Shown here piece after piece: positions 54,371 to 63,753 of a DNA stretch of 64,000 nt (position 1 is its first letter; each line of letters begins with the position of its first letter). The notes beneath the pieces are model-generated. The model had not been told where the DNA came from. It saw only the letters and a program-made list of their open reading frames with translations, and did no database searches. This DNA is from Sediminibacterium goheungense (GTDB lineage Bacteria > Bacteroidota > Bacteroidia > Chitinophagales > Chitinophagaceae). A program made the translations under genes and the position numbers. The stretch spans positions 434,001 to 498,000 of the forward strand of contig NZ_SNWP01000010.1 of assembly GCF_004361915.1 (NCBI RefSeq). Direction: 5' to 3'.

Positions 54371-55018
54371 ATGCCGATTATAGCACCTTCCTTACTGAGC
54401 GCCGATTTCCTGAACCTTCATAAAGACTGTGCCATGCTGAATGAAAGCAAGGCCGACTGGTTTCATCTCGATGTAATGGATGGATCTTTTGTTCCCAATA
54501 TCAGTTTTGGATTGCCAGTTATTGAACATATCAGAAAAGCTACTACTAAAATATGCGATGTGCATCTGATGATTGTTGAGCCTGAAAAATATGCGGAAGC
54601 TTTTAAAAAAGCTGGTGCAGATATACTTACCGTACATTACGAAGCCTGTACCCATTTACATCGCAACCTGCAGCAGATAAAATCGCTGGGAATGCGAACG
54701 GGTGTTGCCTTGAATCCTCATACCCCGGTACACTTATTAGCAGATGTTTTACAGAATATAGACCTCGTTTGTCTGATGAGTGTAAATCCAGGTTTCGGCG
54801 GACAACAATTCATTCCACAAACATTGGAGAAAATCCGTACGCTGAAGAAAATGATTCTGGAAAAAAACCTGCATACACATATTGAAATAGATGGTGGTGT
54901 TACCCTTGATAATGCCAAATCGACCCTTGATGCAGGCGCGGATGTATTGGTGGCGGGCAACACCGTGTTCCGATCGAATGACCCAATTGCCACTATAGCA
55001 GCATTAAAGGCATTGTGA
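54371..55018 (+). CDS. rpe: ribulose-phosphate 3-epimerase
   Basis: Interconverts ribulose 5-phosphate and xylulose 5-phosphate in the pentose phosphate pathway. The 215-residue TIM barrel has LSADFLNL, HLDVMDGSFVPN (metal and catalytic Asp), DVHLMI, SVNPGFGGQQF and the catalytic EIDGGV, and the phosphate-binding VAGNTVF. All of these are the normal family motifs. Confidence 0.97.
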   Translation: MPIIAPSLLSADFLNLHKDCAMLNESKADWFHLDVMDGSFVPNISFGLPVIEHIRKATTKICDVHLMIVEPEKYAEAFKKAGADILTVHYEACTHLHRNLQQIKSLGMRTGVALNPHTPVHLLADVLQNIDLVCLMSVNPGFGGQQFIPQTLEKIRTLKKMILEKNLHTHIEIDGGVTLDNAKSTLDAGADVLVAGNTVFRSNDPIATIAALKAL

Positions 55019-55026
55019 GAGTGAGC

Positions 55027-55075
55027 AGTGAGTAGTCAGTAGTGAATAGTACTTACTCACTACTGACTACTCACT
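55027..55075. repeat. GTGAGTAGTCAGTAG palindrome, copy C (rpe-phoH gap)
   Basis: Perfect 19-bp arms agtgagtagtcagtagtga (55027-55045) and complement (55057-55075) with an 11-nt loop. It begins 8 nt after the rpe stop codon. The word is nearly identical to that in copies A and B. Confidence 0.85.
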
Positions 55076-55233
55076 TCCCTCCCCTCCAAAACTTCACAGA
55101 ATCTTCACATCCACCTCTAAGGCAATTCGGGAAATTTGGGGAACTAACCTATCCACACCTGTGCATAATATGTATTAGGAATTCTCATACATAACAAATT
55201 AAATTTGAGAAGGATGGTTTGATTAAGTATTCC

Positions 55234-56256
55234 ATGATCCGTGAACCTAAAACAGAAACAGATTTGACAGAGACAATCATTAACCTCGAAACCGTTAACC
55301 CCATCGAATTCTTTGGTGTAAACAACGGAAAGTTAGATTTGCTGAAAAAGAAATTCCCATTATTAAAGATCCTCTCCCGCGGGACACAAATTAAGCTTAG
55401 CGGGGCTCCGGAACAGATCGAATCAGCAAAAGAAAAAATTGATCTTATTATTCAGTACCTCGAAAGAAATGGCCATCTCAGCGAAAACTATTTTGAACAG
55501 ATACTAGGTGGCGACGATGCTGAAACAGTTGACAACTTTGTTGACCGCAATCCCAATGATATCCTGGTTTTCGGACCGAATGGAAAAACCGTAAGGGCGC
55601 GTACACAGAACCAGAAGAAAATGGTTACTGCGGCAGATAAAAACGATATCGTTTTTGCAATTGGACCTGCGGGTACAGGTAAAACCTATACAGCTGTGGC
55701 ATTGGCTGTACGAGCCTTAAAGAATAAACTGGTTAAGAAAATCATTCTTACACGCCCTGCCGTTGAAGCAGGCGAAAGCCTGGGTTTTCTGCCTGGTGAT
55801 CTGAAAGAAAAGATTGATCCATACCTGCGTCCATTATACGATGCATTGGATGACATGATTCCGGCAGATAAGTTGGGTTATTATATGAGTACACGTACCA
55901 TTGAAATTGCACCGTTGGCCTATATGCGTGGTCGTACACTCGATAATGCATTTATCATTTTGGATGAGGCCCAAAATACCAATGACCTGCAATTAAAAAT
56001 GTTCTTAACCCGTATTGGTGCCAATGCAAAGGCCATTATCACCGGCGACCCTACTCAGATTGATTTACCAAGAAACCAGCGAAGCGGTCTTGAAAAAGCC
56101 ACACGTATCTTACAACAGATCGATGGCATTGCCCATATTGAATTAAACGAAGAAGATGTGGTTCGTCACCGCCTGGTGAAAGCCATCATCAAAGCTTATG
56201 ATAAGGAACACGAAAAAGAAGAACAGGAGTACGGACAACAAACGTATAGAAGATAA
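55234..56256 (+). CDS. phoH: PhoH-like ATPase
   Basis: A 340-residue ATPase of the PhoH family, which has a P-loop helicase-like domain and is linked to RNA metabolism. ATG 55234 ([11 protein letters not shown]) is chosen because the upstream TTG 55219 would add only five residues. N-terminal KH-like region (about 40-95), Walker [12 protein letters not shown] (about 147-157) and Walker [18 protein letters not shown] at 55200-55207 is a possible -7 element. It converges on ribBA. Confidence 0.92.
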   Translation: MIREPKTETDLTETIINLETVNPIEFFGVNNGKLDLLKKKFPLLKILSRGTQIKLSGAPEQIESAKEKIDLIIQYLERNGHLSENYFEQILGGDDAETVDNFVDRNPNDILVFGPNGKTVRARTQNQKKMVTAADKNDIVFAIGPAGTGKTYTAVALAVRALKNKLVKKIILTRPAVEAGESLGFLPGDLKEKIDPYLRPLYDALDDMIPADKLGYYMSTRTIEIAPLAYMRGRTLDNAFIILDEAQNTNDLQLKMFLTRIGANAKAIITGDPTQIDLPRNQRSGLEKATRILQQIDGIAHIELNEEDVVRHRLVKAIIKAYDKEHEKEEQEYGQQTYRR

Positions 56257-56264
56257 GATAAGTA

Positions 56265-56333
56265 ATCTTTGATTTTTTGATCTTTGATTTTTTGAATTAA
56301 AATCAAAAAATCAAAGATCAAAAAATCAAAGAT
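56265..56333. repeat. perfect 31-bp palindrome at the phoH-ribBA junction
   Basis: Arms 56265-56295 and 56303-56333 are exact reverse complements with a 7-nt loop; each arm is two tandem copies of a 15-16-nt word (atctttgattttttg). The right arm covers the ribBA stop codon (56326-56328). It is probably a bidirectional end of transcription. Confidence 0.85.
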
Positions 56334-57546
56334 CTTCTTCAAGAATTTCATGCCCCAGTTTATCTCTCTTTGTTTTAAGGTATTTCTCGTTGTGAGGATT
56401 AGGTGCAACTTGTATAGGAACGATATCTACGATTTCAAGTCCATACCCTTTTAATCCTGCACGTTTCCTGGGGTTATTACTCATTAAACGTAGCTTTGAA
56501 ATACCGAGTTTCCGTAATATCTGTGCACCAACGCCATAATCACGTTCATCCATACCAAAACCCAGGTGCAGATTGGCTTCCACGGTATCCATCCCTTCTT
56601 CCTGCAGTTTATACGCCCTGAGTTTGTTGATCAGTCCAATGCCACGACCTTCCTGATTCATGTACAGAATCACACCCTTACCCTCTGATTCTACCATTTT
56701 CATAGCTTTCTGTAACTGTTCCCCACAATCGCAACGGAAGCTGCCAAGAATATCGCCGGTAAAACAACTGCTATGTACACGGGTTAATACGGCTTCATCT
56801 TCTGCCCATTCCCCTTTTACCAAAGCCAGATGCTCAGCCCCACTTGTTTTTTCGCGGAAAGCAACCAGGTCAAACTGACCATATTTTGTAGGCATATCTA
56901 CCCTAACCAGTTCCTCAACCAGTGAGTCGCGCTTCATACGATAATCGATGAGGTCTTTGATAGAAATGATTTTGAGGGAGAATTTTCTGGCGATTTCCAT
57001 TAATTGAGGCAAACGTGCCATAGTACCATCTTCGTTCATTACTTCTACCAAAACACCGGCAGGTTCCAGTCCGGCCAGACGTGCCAGATCTACGGTAGCT
57101 TCTGTGTGGCCTGTTCTGCGCAATACACCCCCATTTTTTGCCCTTAGGGGGAAAATATGGCCGGGTCTGCCCAAATCGGCCGGTTTGGTATCGGGGTGTA
57201 TAAGCGCTAATATGGTTTTTGAGCGGTCATGGGCCGATATACCGGTTGTGGTTCCCTGTCCAATCAAATCAACAGAAACGGTAAAAGCGGTTTCATGAAG
57301 GGAGGTATTGGAACTAACCATCGGACTGAGTTCCAGCTCTTTACAACGTTCTTCGGTAAGTGCCGCACAGATCAGTCCGCGGCCTTCTTTACTCATAAAA
57401 TTAATAACTTCGGGTGTGGCATGGCGGGCTGCTATGATAAAATCGCCTTCATTTTCACGATCCTCATCATCTACTACAATCACCATTTTTCCTTCACGGA
57501 TATCCTGAATGGCATCATCAATCCGATTTAAAATAAACTGTTCCAT
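56326..57546 (-). CDS. ribBA: bifunctional RibBA: DHBP synthase and GTP cyclohydrolase II
   Basis: A 406-residue enzyme with two riboflavin-pathway activities. The N-terminal RibB domain (1-200) makes 3,4-dihydroxy-2-butanone 4-phosphate from ribulose 5-phosphate; [11 protein letters not shown] (26-36) binds the metals. The C-terminal RibA domain (about 208-400) opens GTP: zinc cysteines are in [20 protein letters not shown], followed by [10 protein letters not shown] and the final SNNPRK. The fusion is common. The last codons lie within a long palindrome shared with phoH. No FMN riboswitch is seen upstream. Confidence 0.97.
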   Translation of the reverse strand: MEQFILNRIDDAIQDIREGKMVIVVDDEDRENEGDFIIAARHATPEVINFMSKEGRGLICAALTEERCKELELSPMVSSNTSLHETAFTVSVDLIGQGTTTGISAHDRSKTILALIHPDTKPADLGRPGHIFPLRAKNGGVLRRTGHTEATVDLARLAGLEPAGVLVEVMNEDGTMARLPQLMEIARKFSLKIISIKDLIDYRMKRDSLVEELVRVDMPTKYGQFDLVAFREKTSGAEHLALVKGEWAEDEAVLTRVHSSCFTGDILGSFRCDCGEQLQKAMKMVESEGKGVILYMNQEGRGIGLINKLRAYKLQEEGMDTVEANLHLGFGMDERDYGVGAQILRKLGISKLRLMSNNPRKRAGLKGYGLEIVDIVPIQVAPNPHNEKYLKTKRDKLGHEILEEDL

Positions 57547-57774
57547 CGGGTCAAAATTACAGCCGATGTACCAAACCAGCTTACCTATTTGGGAATCTTG
57601 GTTATTTTTTGGTTACTGACACCCTTTTTCTGATAAAATACAACATTTCTGTTGAAAAATAGAAGCAAGATTCGTCAAATCGGTTGAAATGCGTATTGTG
57701 GCAATATTTTGTTAACATTCTGTTGAATATCTAAGCTAATAATTCGTTTTCTTTGCAGCTGAAAAATTAACATT

Positions 57775-60700
57775 ATGCTAAGTAAAAGACTCTTGCAATT
57801 TGTATTTGCGGTTTTACTGATGCCTGTATTAACCCTGGCACAAAATACCACCAGTAGTATGAGTGGTACAGTAAAAACCAATACGGGAGAACCCCTGATT
57901 GGCGCAACCGTAACAGCAACCCATGAGCCTACCGGTACAGTTTATCGTGTGCAAAGCCGTACAGGTGGTCGTTTCGACATCAGCAATATGAACCCCGGTG
58001 GTCCATATTCAGTGGAAATTTCATTCGTAAACTTTGCGAATGAGAAAAAAACAGAGATTTACCTGAGCCTGGGTGAGTCCTTTAAATTAGATGTTGCTAT
58101 GGCTGCCAAAAGCAACAATCTGGGTGAAGTAACCGTAACTGCTTTACGTAAAACAACGGAAAGCTCAGGTAAAGGTGGTTCTGAAACCATCATCGGCCGC
58201 GACAAAATGGCTAATTTACCTACTGTAGGTCGTAATATCTATGACTACCTCCGTGCCGTTCCACAGGCTAAACTGGGTGCGTCTGAAGGTGCCGTAACCA
58301 TTGCGGGTCAGAACAACCGTTATAACTCATTCTATGTAGATGGAGCCGTTAATAACGATGTATTTGGTCTTTCTGCATCAGGTACCAATGGTGGTCAGGC
58401 TGCCATTGCTCCCATTTCAATTGATGCGGTTGACCAGTTTCAGGTGGTAATTTCTCCATTTGATGCTTCTCTGGGTAACTTCGTTGGTGGTGGTATCAAT
58501 GCCATTACCCGTTCAGGTACCAATAAAACAGAGGGTTCTGTTTACTATTTTTTCCAGAATGAGAAACTCGCTGGTAAGACCCCAACGGGTTTGAAATCTG
58601 CAGCAACTAGGTTGGGTAATTTCTCTAAGAAAACCTATGGTTTTCGTGTTGGTGGAGCAATCACAAAAAATAAATTGTTCTACTTTATCAACGTAGATCT
58701 TCAAAGAGATATTCGCCCTCAACCATTTGATTTTACACAGTATCGCGGCAACACTAGCGGAACTGCGGGATTGAGTACATTGAATTCTCTAGCAAATACA
58801 TTAAGAACCAATTTCGGATACGAGCCGGGTGGTTTCCTGGACAATACTGAAGAAGTTTCTGCTGATCGTATTACGGCCCGTATTGATTGGAATATCAGTG
58901 ACAGACATAAATTATCAGTAAGTAATCGATATACAAAAGGAGAGCGTTTGAATACTACATCCAGTTCAAACAATACTATTAACTTTTACAATAACGGCTT
59001 TAGTTTCCCTACCAGAACCAATTCTACTTCGGCTGAATTGAAGAGTTTGGTGGGTAAAAGCTCAAGCAACAAATTGTTAATCACTTTCACAGATGTATTG
59101 GACGACCGCCGCCCTATAGGCCAGGATTTCCCTCGTGTGCGCATTAACGACGGTTCAGGTGCGATTGTATTCGGACCAGATAACAGCTCTACCATTAACT
59201 TACTTACTCAGAAAAACTGGTCATTGTATGATGAGTTTAAATTCACATTGGGTAAGCACTCTCTGAAAGCAGGTGTAGACTATGAATACAATGATGTTTA
59301 CAATGCTTTTATACAAAATACATTTGGTAATTATACTTACTCAAGCCTGAATGATTTCCTTACCAATGCCAGACCACAGGCTTATACCTATGGATTCTCT
59401 AACATTGATGCTGGAAAAGGTGATGCAACTAGTGCTGCGGCTAAATTTAAAGTTGCAAAAGGATCATTGTTTGTAAATGATGAATTCAGGGCTTCAGATA
59501 ACCTGACACTGAGCTTTGGTTTAAGAGCTGACTATTTCAAAGTGCTGAGTAAACCATGGACCGACAACTATACCAATACGATTGCTATTCCTAAGTTCTC
59601 TGAGTATTACGATCTGAAAGGTGCTCGGTCTGGAGTGGCTCCAAAAGTACCCATTGCCTTCTCACCAAGAGTTGGTTTTACATATAAAATCCCAGAAGAA
59701 AACCTCGTAGTTCGAGGTGGTTTGGGTATGTTTGTTGGACGTATTCCGCTCGTTTGGCCAGGTGGTATCTTTAACAACAATGGTATTTTCATCGGTGGTT
59801 ATACAGCAAATGCTACACAGCTGAACACTATTCGTTTCAGGTCTAACCCTAACGGACAGTGGACACCAGCTGAAGTAGGTGCAGGTATCACAAAAGGTCC
59901 TTTAAATCTTACTGCTTCTGAATTCAGTACACCAAAGGTGTTTAGAACTTCATTGACTGTTGATAAGAAATTTGGTAATGGTTGGTCTGGTAGTGTGGAA
60001 GGTATTTTCACGCAGAACATGAACGAAATCTATTATACCAACATTAACCTATTACCTCCCATCGGTAAATCAGTTGGTCCTGATAGCAGAAACGTTTATA
60101 CTACTACCAATAATGCCAGAATTCCTTTGAATGCTGATGGTTCAAACCCATATGACAATGCTATTTTGTTAAGCAACAACGATGGGCCTAAAGGTTTTGG
60201 TTTCAACTTCACCGCTACTGTATCTAAGCGCACACGTGATGGTTTTGCATTTGATTTCAACTACTCGTTTGGTAATGCTACTGCTGTTAATGATGGCACT
60301 AGTTCAGTAAACCTGAGTCAGTGGAGATTTATGGAAACTGTTAACGGACGTAACTTTATTACCCGTTCCAATTCAGATTTCAGTGCAGGTCACAGAATCT
60401 TTGCTTACCTGAGTAAGAAATTTGAATATGCCAATAAAAAACTGGCTACTACCATTACCCTTACTTATACGGGTCAATCTGGTAATCCATTCAGTTATGT
60501 ATACGGTAATAATTCAATGGTACGTGATGATGGTACAGGCGGTACAAATGACCTGATCTATATTCCAACATCTAATGATTTACAGGCTTCGAATTTCCTT
60601 AACATAACCAATTCCTCCGGTGCGGTATTATTTACAGCTCAACAGCAAAAAGATGCTTTGGAAGCTTATATAATGAATGATAAATACCTGAGAAGTAACA

Positions 60701-61053
60701 GAGGTAAATTTGCAGAAAGAAATGGTAGCCGCTTACCATTTACCAACATTGTTGATTTGAAAATTGCACAGGATTTCAACCTGAAAATCGGTAACAGAAA
60801 ATACTCATTCCAGTTAACATACGATGTATTTAACTTCGGTAATATGTTGAATAGAAATTGGGGACGTACTTACTTCATGTCGAACGACAACTTCCAGTTG
60901 ATCCAGTTCGCCGGTTATGTAAGTGCAACAAACTTAACACCACAGTATCGTTTTACACCTACTATTACAACTCCATTTAACGTAAGCACCACTACCAATG
61001 CTGCTTATGCTGCAAGATGGATTAGCCAGTTAGGTCTGAGATTCAACTTCTAA
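57775..61053 (+). CDS. Oar-like TonB-dependent receptor
   Basis: A 1092-residue outer-membrane receptor: signal peptide ending LTLAQ, a carboxypeptidase-regulatory-like domain (about 30-115), a plug (about 130-240, with NNRYNSFYVDGAVNNDVFGLSA in part) and a large barrel ending GLRFNF. The plug sequence is closest in style to the Oar family of large receptors. Substrate is unknown. A possible promoter (TTG, 22 nt, TTTCTTTG with one mismatch) ends near 57757. The last 21 bases before and at the stop codon recur 1.5 kb downstream. Confidence 0.93.
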   Translation: MLSKRLLQFVFAVLLMPVLTLAQNTTSSMSGTVKTNTGEPLIGATVTATHEPTGTVYRVQSRTGGRFDISNMNPGGPYSVEISFVNFANEKKTEIYLSLGESFKLDVAMAAKSNNLGEVTVTALRKTTESSGKGGSETIIGRDKMANLPTVGRNIYDYLRAVPQAKLGASEGAVTIAGQNNRYNSFYVDGAVNNDVFGLSASGTNGGQAAIAPISIDAVDQFQVVISPFDASLGNFVGGGINAITRSGTNKTEGSVYYFFQNEKLAGKTPTGLKSAATRLGNFSKKTYGFRVGGAITKNKLFYFINVDLQRDIRPQPFDFTQYRGNTSGTAGLSTLNSLANTLRTNFGYEPGGFLDNTEEVSADRITARIDWNISDRHKLSVSNRYTKGERLNTTSSSNNTINFYNNGFSFPTRTNSTSAELKSLVGKSSSNKLLITFTDVLDDRRPIGQDFPRVRINDGSGAIVFGPDNSSTINLLTQKNWSLYDEFKFTLGKHSLKAGVDYEYNDVYNAFIQNTFGNYTYSSLNDFLTNARPQAYTYGFSNIDAGKGDATSAAAKFKVAKGSLFVNDEFRASDNLTLSFGLRADYFKVLSKPWTDNYTNTIAIPKFSEYYDLKGARSGVAPKVPIAFSPRVGFTYKIPEENLVVRGGLGMFVGRIPLVWPGGIFNNNGIFIGGYTANATQLNTIRFRSNPNGQWTPAEVGAGITKGPLNLTASEFSTPKVFRTSLTVDKKFGNGWSGSVEGIFTQNMNEIYYTNINLLPPIGKSVGPDSRNVYTTTNNARIPLNADGSNPYDNAILLSNNDGPKGFGFNFTATVSKRTRDGFAFDFNYSFGNATAVNDGTSSVNLSQWRFMETVNGRNFITRSNSDFSAGHRIFAYLSKKFEYANKKLATTITLTYTGQSGNPFSYVYGNNSMVRDDGTGGTNDLIYIPTSNDLQASNFLNITNSSGAVLFTAQQQKDALEAYIMNDKYLRSNRGKFAERNGSRLPFTNIVDLKIAQDFNLKIGNRKYSFQLTYDVFNFGNMLNRNWGRTYFMSNDNFQLIQFAGYVSATNLTPQYRFTPTITTPFNVSTTTNAAYAARWISQLGLRFNF

Positions 61054-61054
61054 T
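61034..61054 (+). repeat. 21-bp direct repeat, copy 1 (3' end of receptor gene)
   Basis: gtctgagattcaacttctaa plus one T. It encodes the receptor's last residues LRFNF and stop. It is identical over 21 bases to 62517-62537. Confidence 0.9.
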
Positions 61055-61066
61055 TTCAGAATCTAT

Positions 61067-61117
61067 ATTTTCAAAAAAAAGCCACACGCTTAAAGCGTGT
61101 GGCTTTTTTTTGAAAAT
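61067..61117. terminator. strong terminator after the receptor gene
   Basis: A stem of over 20 bp (attttcaaaaaaaagccacacgc and complement) with a short loop and A/T flanks lies directly after the receptor stop codon. It would work in both directions. Confidence 0.9.
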
Positions 61118-61193
61118 ACTTGGTCTTTAAATTAAAAATATTTATATTAGATTATTCCCCCCCCTATTTATTAAAAAACCTAAATCATTTCTT

Positions 61194-62477
61194 ATGAAAT
61201 CATCAATGCTCGTTGCAACTATAGTTGTAATAATTGTTTTTTGGGGGTGCCAAAAAAAGAATGACGCCATACCAAAAATTGAAACCTTAGCTAAAGAAAA
61301 CCCGCCTTTCAAATTAAACGTATTCCCTGACTCAAGTCGAATCCTTAGATTTTCGTCCCCCTACACAAAAGAAGAAATAGTCGTTACCTGTTTCAAAGGT
61401 CATTATATCATAGATAATGACATAATACTTACCGAGGAGCAATTAAACTATCTCAAAGCACCAAGACCAAACGTTGAAATTTCTATAAAGTCTTCGGGAT
61501 TAGATGTTAAAAAGAATGGAGCATATATTATTCAAGATCCTAATGGCTCTTTTTTAAATTTTTGGGATAACGGAATAATTCCCTACATAATTAACTCAGG
61601 ATTTTCATCAGCACATCAGGCTGTTATATTACAAGCAATGACAGACTGGGAAAATGTATCAGGAGTTGATTTCGTACCCTTAACAGGTTCTCCGCAAAAA
61701 TTTATTTCTTTTGTCCCCACTACGAATATGAATCTTTCGCAAATTGGAGTAGCTAACACAACTGGTCAATCTATCTATTTAGGAACTGCGAATGGCCCTG
61801 ACTTAGCTACAGCCATTCATGAAATAGGCCATGCAATGGGCTTATTTCATGAACATTCGAGATCAGATAGAGGTAATTTTATACGGATTAATACTTCCAA
61901 TATTGCATCTGGTAAAGAAGTTAATTTTAATACTTATTTTCAAAATAATTGGAATGGTATTGATGTCGGCCCTTTTGATTTTAATTCAATTATGCTTTAT
62001 CCATCTTTAATTTCTGATCCAGCATTTGTAAACAACATTACGATCCCTACCTTAACAAGGCTAGATAGTTCACAATGGGGTAGAAATACCAGTATATCTT
62101 TAGGCGATGCAGAAACAGCCTCTCAATTGTTTGGCTCCCCATATGCAAAATTAGAATTGGTTAATAAATATTATGACGAAACATATAGCGGCCAAACCCA
62201 TAGTATTTATTCAATCGACGATATATATATAAAAGTTTATGCAGATCGGTTATGTACAATTCCTTATACTGGATCAAGTAGTATTACTGTAAGGCTAACA
62301 TACTATGAATATACTCCTTCCGAAAGTAAATCTCATTTAACAATAACTATTCCATCAGGTACAAACTCTTATTTGTTATATAATGATCTGGTATCAAAAA
62401 ATTACTATGCTGATTATGGAACTCCATTATATGATGAAACAAGAATCTTTGTACCCAGGAGTGGTAATTTTAGATAA
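61194..62477 (+). CDS. astacin-type (M12A) zinc metalloprotease lipoprotein
   Basis: A 427-residue predicted lipoprotein. The N-terminus has a hydrophobic segment ending FWGC (Cys19, near-lipobox). The pro-like region (about 40-115) precedes a catalytic domain with the full astacin signature: HEIGHAMGLFHEHSRSDR at 209-226 (three zinc His, Glu210 as base). The Met-turn is SIMLY, with tyrosine as possible fifth ligand. A beta-sandwich-like C-terminal part (about 330-427) follows. It should degrade proteins at the cell surface or periplasm. The gene is noticeably richer in A and T than its neighbours and lies between two copies of a 21-bp repeat, suggesting recent acquisition. Confidence 0.9.
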   Translation: MKSSMLVATIVVIIVFWGCQKKNDAIPKIETLAKENPPFKLNVFPDSSRILRFSSPYTKEEIVVTCFKGHYIIDNDIILTEEQLNYLKAPRPNVEISIKSSGLDVKKNGAYIIQDPNGSFLNFWDNGIIPYIINSGFSSAHQAVILQAMTDWENVSGVDFVPLTGSPQKFISFVPTTNMNLSQIGVANTTGQSIYLGTANGPDLATAIHEIGHAMGLFHEHSRSDRGNFIRINTSNIASGKEVNFNTYFQNNWNGIDVGPFDFNSIMLYPSLISDPAFVNNITIPTLTRLDSSQWGRNTSISLGDAETASQLFGSPYAKLELVNKYYDETYSGQTHSIYSIDDIYIKVYADRLCTIPYTGSSSITVRLTYYEYTPSESKSHLTITIPSGTNSYLLYNDLVSKNYYADYGTPLYDETRIFVPRSGNFR

Positions 62478-62516
62478 ACGATAAACTAGTAAATACAAGA
62501 TTATTGTATCCATGAA

Positions 62517-62537
62517 GTCTGAGATTCAACTTCTAAT
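62517..62537 (+). repeat. 21-bp direct repeat, copy 2 (orphan receptor 3' end)
   Basis: Identical to 61034-61054. In one frame it reads LRFNF and stop, but a TGA directly precedes it and there is no receptor upstream. It looks like the remnant end of a second receptor gene, or a repeated insertion boundary. Confidence 0.9.
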
Positions 62538-62546
62538 CTGAGCATA

Positions 62547-62606
62547 CACCAGTGACCAACAAAAAAGCCACCCGAAAGCGGATGGCTTTTTTGTTGGTCA
62601 CTGGTG
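62547..62606. terminator. 24-bp perfect-stem terminator
   Basis: Arms 62547-62570 and 62583-62606 are exact reverse complements (caccagtgaccaacaaaa...) with a 12-nt loop. The AAAAAAGCCA core matches the terminator after the receptor at 61067, which supports a shared origin. Confidence 0.88.
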
Positions 62607-62707
62607 AATTGTCAATAGTAATTATAGATGATATTTAAAAATAACCATAGAAAAACCACACAACACATTCGATCACATTTCTCCTTCCATATTTATTATT
62701 TCTTATT

Positions 62708-62731
62708 CCCTTCGACAAGCTCAGGGCAGGC
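62708..62731. repeat. dispersed repeat ccttcgacaagctcagg
   Basis: cccttcgacaagctcagggc is a word found repeated between genes in many bacterial genomes; translated it gives the spurious STSSGQA seen in false open frames. One copy is in this window, 2 nt from the 3' end of the esterase gene. Confidence 0.6.
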
Positions 62732-62732
62732 C

Positions 62733-63554
62733 TCATTTCTTCCCCCATCCCCACTTCAGAAAATCAGGGAATGCTTTTGCCCAGGTGGGCACATCGTGTT
62801 TACCGTCTGCTAATTCGAGGTAATGGATATGCTCATCTGTATAGCCCTTGGCTTTCAGTTCTACAATTAAATCAAGGGCATCATCTATGCTATCAATGAT
62901 ACCATTATTGTTCCGGTCTTCTGCCTCATCCAGTAACCCACATTGAATAAATGTGCGGAGCCATGGATAAAATCCGCCTTTCCTGATCTGCAGATGCATA
63001 AGCCGATCCTTTTCGTCTTCATAACCATCTTCATACCCCTTTCTCCTCCACCACAATGAACCACTGAAAATACCTACCTTATTAAATTCACTCGGATGGT
63101 TCCATACAATATCCATCGCACTCAGAGCACCCAGTGAAAACCCTGCAAAGGATTTGTCTTTAAAAGAAGGTATCTGACAGGTTTTGCGAACAAAGGGCAA
63201 TAATTCATCAAATATAAACTTGGTATAAAGGCCTGCTTTGGCTCCCCTGCCTTTATAATCGGCCGCATAGGCGGTACCATATTCCATTTTTCTGTCCGGA
63301 CCACAATGAATCGCCACACAAATCAATGGCTCAATTTGTTTCTCCGACAGCAGTCCATCGAGTATTTCATCAAAAGGCATTTTGGGCAGATCCTGACCAT
63401 CGTTGATCAGTAACAAACTCAGCTGTTCATGGGGCTGAAATTCAACAGGCACATAAATATCTATCGTAACCTCTCTCTCCAGGTATTCAGAATGAAGCGG
63501 GTATTGTGTAAGCCTGATAGCAGTCAGGTTAGATTCTGTTCTCACATCGGTCAT
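62733..63554 (-). CDS. esterase, enterochelin-esterase-like fold
   Basis: A 273-residue alpha/beta hydrolase of the putative esterase (esterase D / Fes-like) family. The nucleophile elbow is GFSLGA (about 145-150), with a GDGQDLP-like loop (LINDGQDLP) and a terminal histidine in DGKHDVPTW. It lacks a signal peptide and is probably cytoplasmic. It is not next to siderophore genes; the substrate is unknown. The copy lies between the dispersed repeat and a large inverted repeat. Confidence 0.88.
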   Translation of the reverse strand: MTDVRTESNLTAIRLTQYPLHSEYLEREVTIDIYVPVEFQPHEQLSLLLINDGQDLPKMPFDEILDGLLSEKQIEPLICVAIHCGPDRKMEYGTAYAADYKGRGAKAGLYTKFIFDELLPFVRKTCQIPSFKDKSFAGFSLGALSAMDIVWNHPSEFNKVGIFSGSLWWRRKGYEDGYEDEKDRLMHLQIRKGGFYPWLRTFIQCGLLDEAEDRNNNGIIDSIDDALDLIVELKAKGYTDEHIHYLELADGKHDVPTWAKAFPDFLKWGWGKK

Positions 63555-63566
63555 CTTTCAAAAATA

Positions 63567-63710
63567 GAGAAAAGTCCGGAAGTCCGGAAGTCGGAAAGTC
63601 CGAAGATCGCTGCCCGAAAATGAACACTCTTATAATAGTACATCTGTTCTGATCTTTCAGTGTTTTTCTTCCGGACTCCCGGACTTTCCGACTTTCCGAC
63701 TTTCCCTCTC
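63567..63710. repeat. AAGTCCGGA microrepeat inverted repeat
   Basis: Left part 63571-63607 is a run of 8-9-nt words (aagtccgga, aagtccgga, agtcggaa, agtccgaa). Right part 63649-63710 holds the reverse complements (ttccggac, tcccggac, tttccgac, tttccgac). The loop between is about 45 nt. The same word is at 42764-42783 and, in weaker form, 4737-4752. Confidence 0.75.
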
Positions 63711-63753
63711 AAATTCAAAAAATTCTGATTAAATTGAAAGCAAATAACTTTTT

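Noticed and set aside
62628..62813. Open frame with STSSGQAS
   Set aside because: This peptide is the known by-product of the ccttcgacaagctcagg dispersed repeat; the rest is antisense to the esterase gene.
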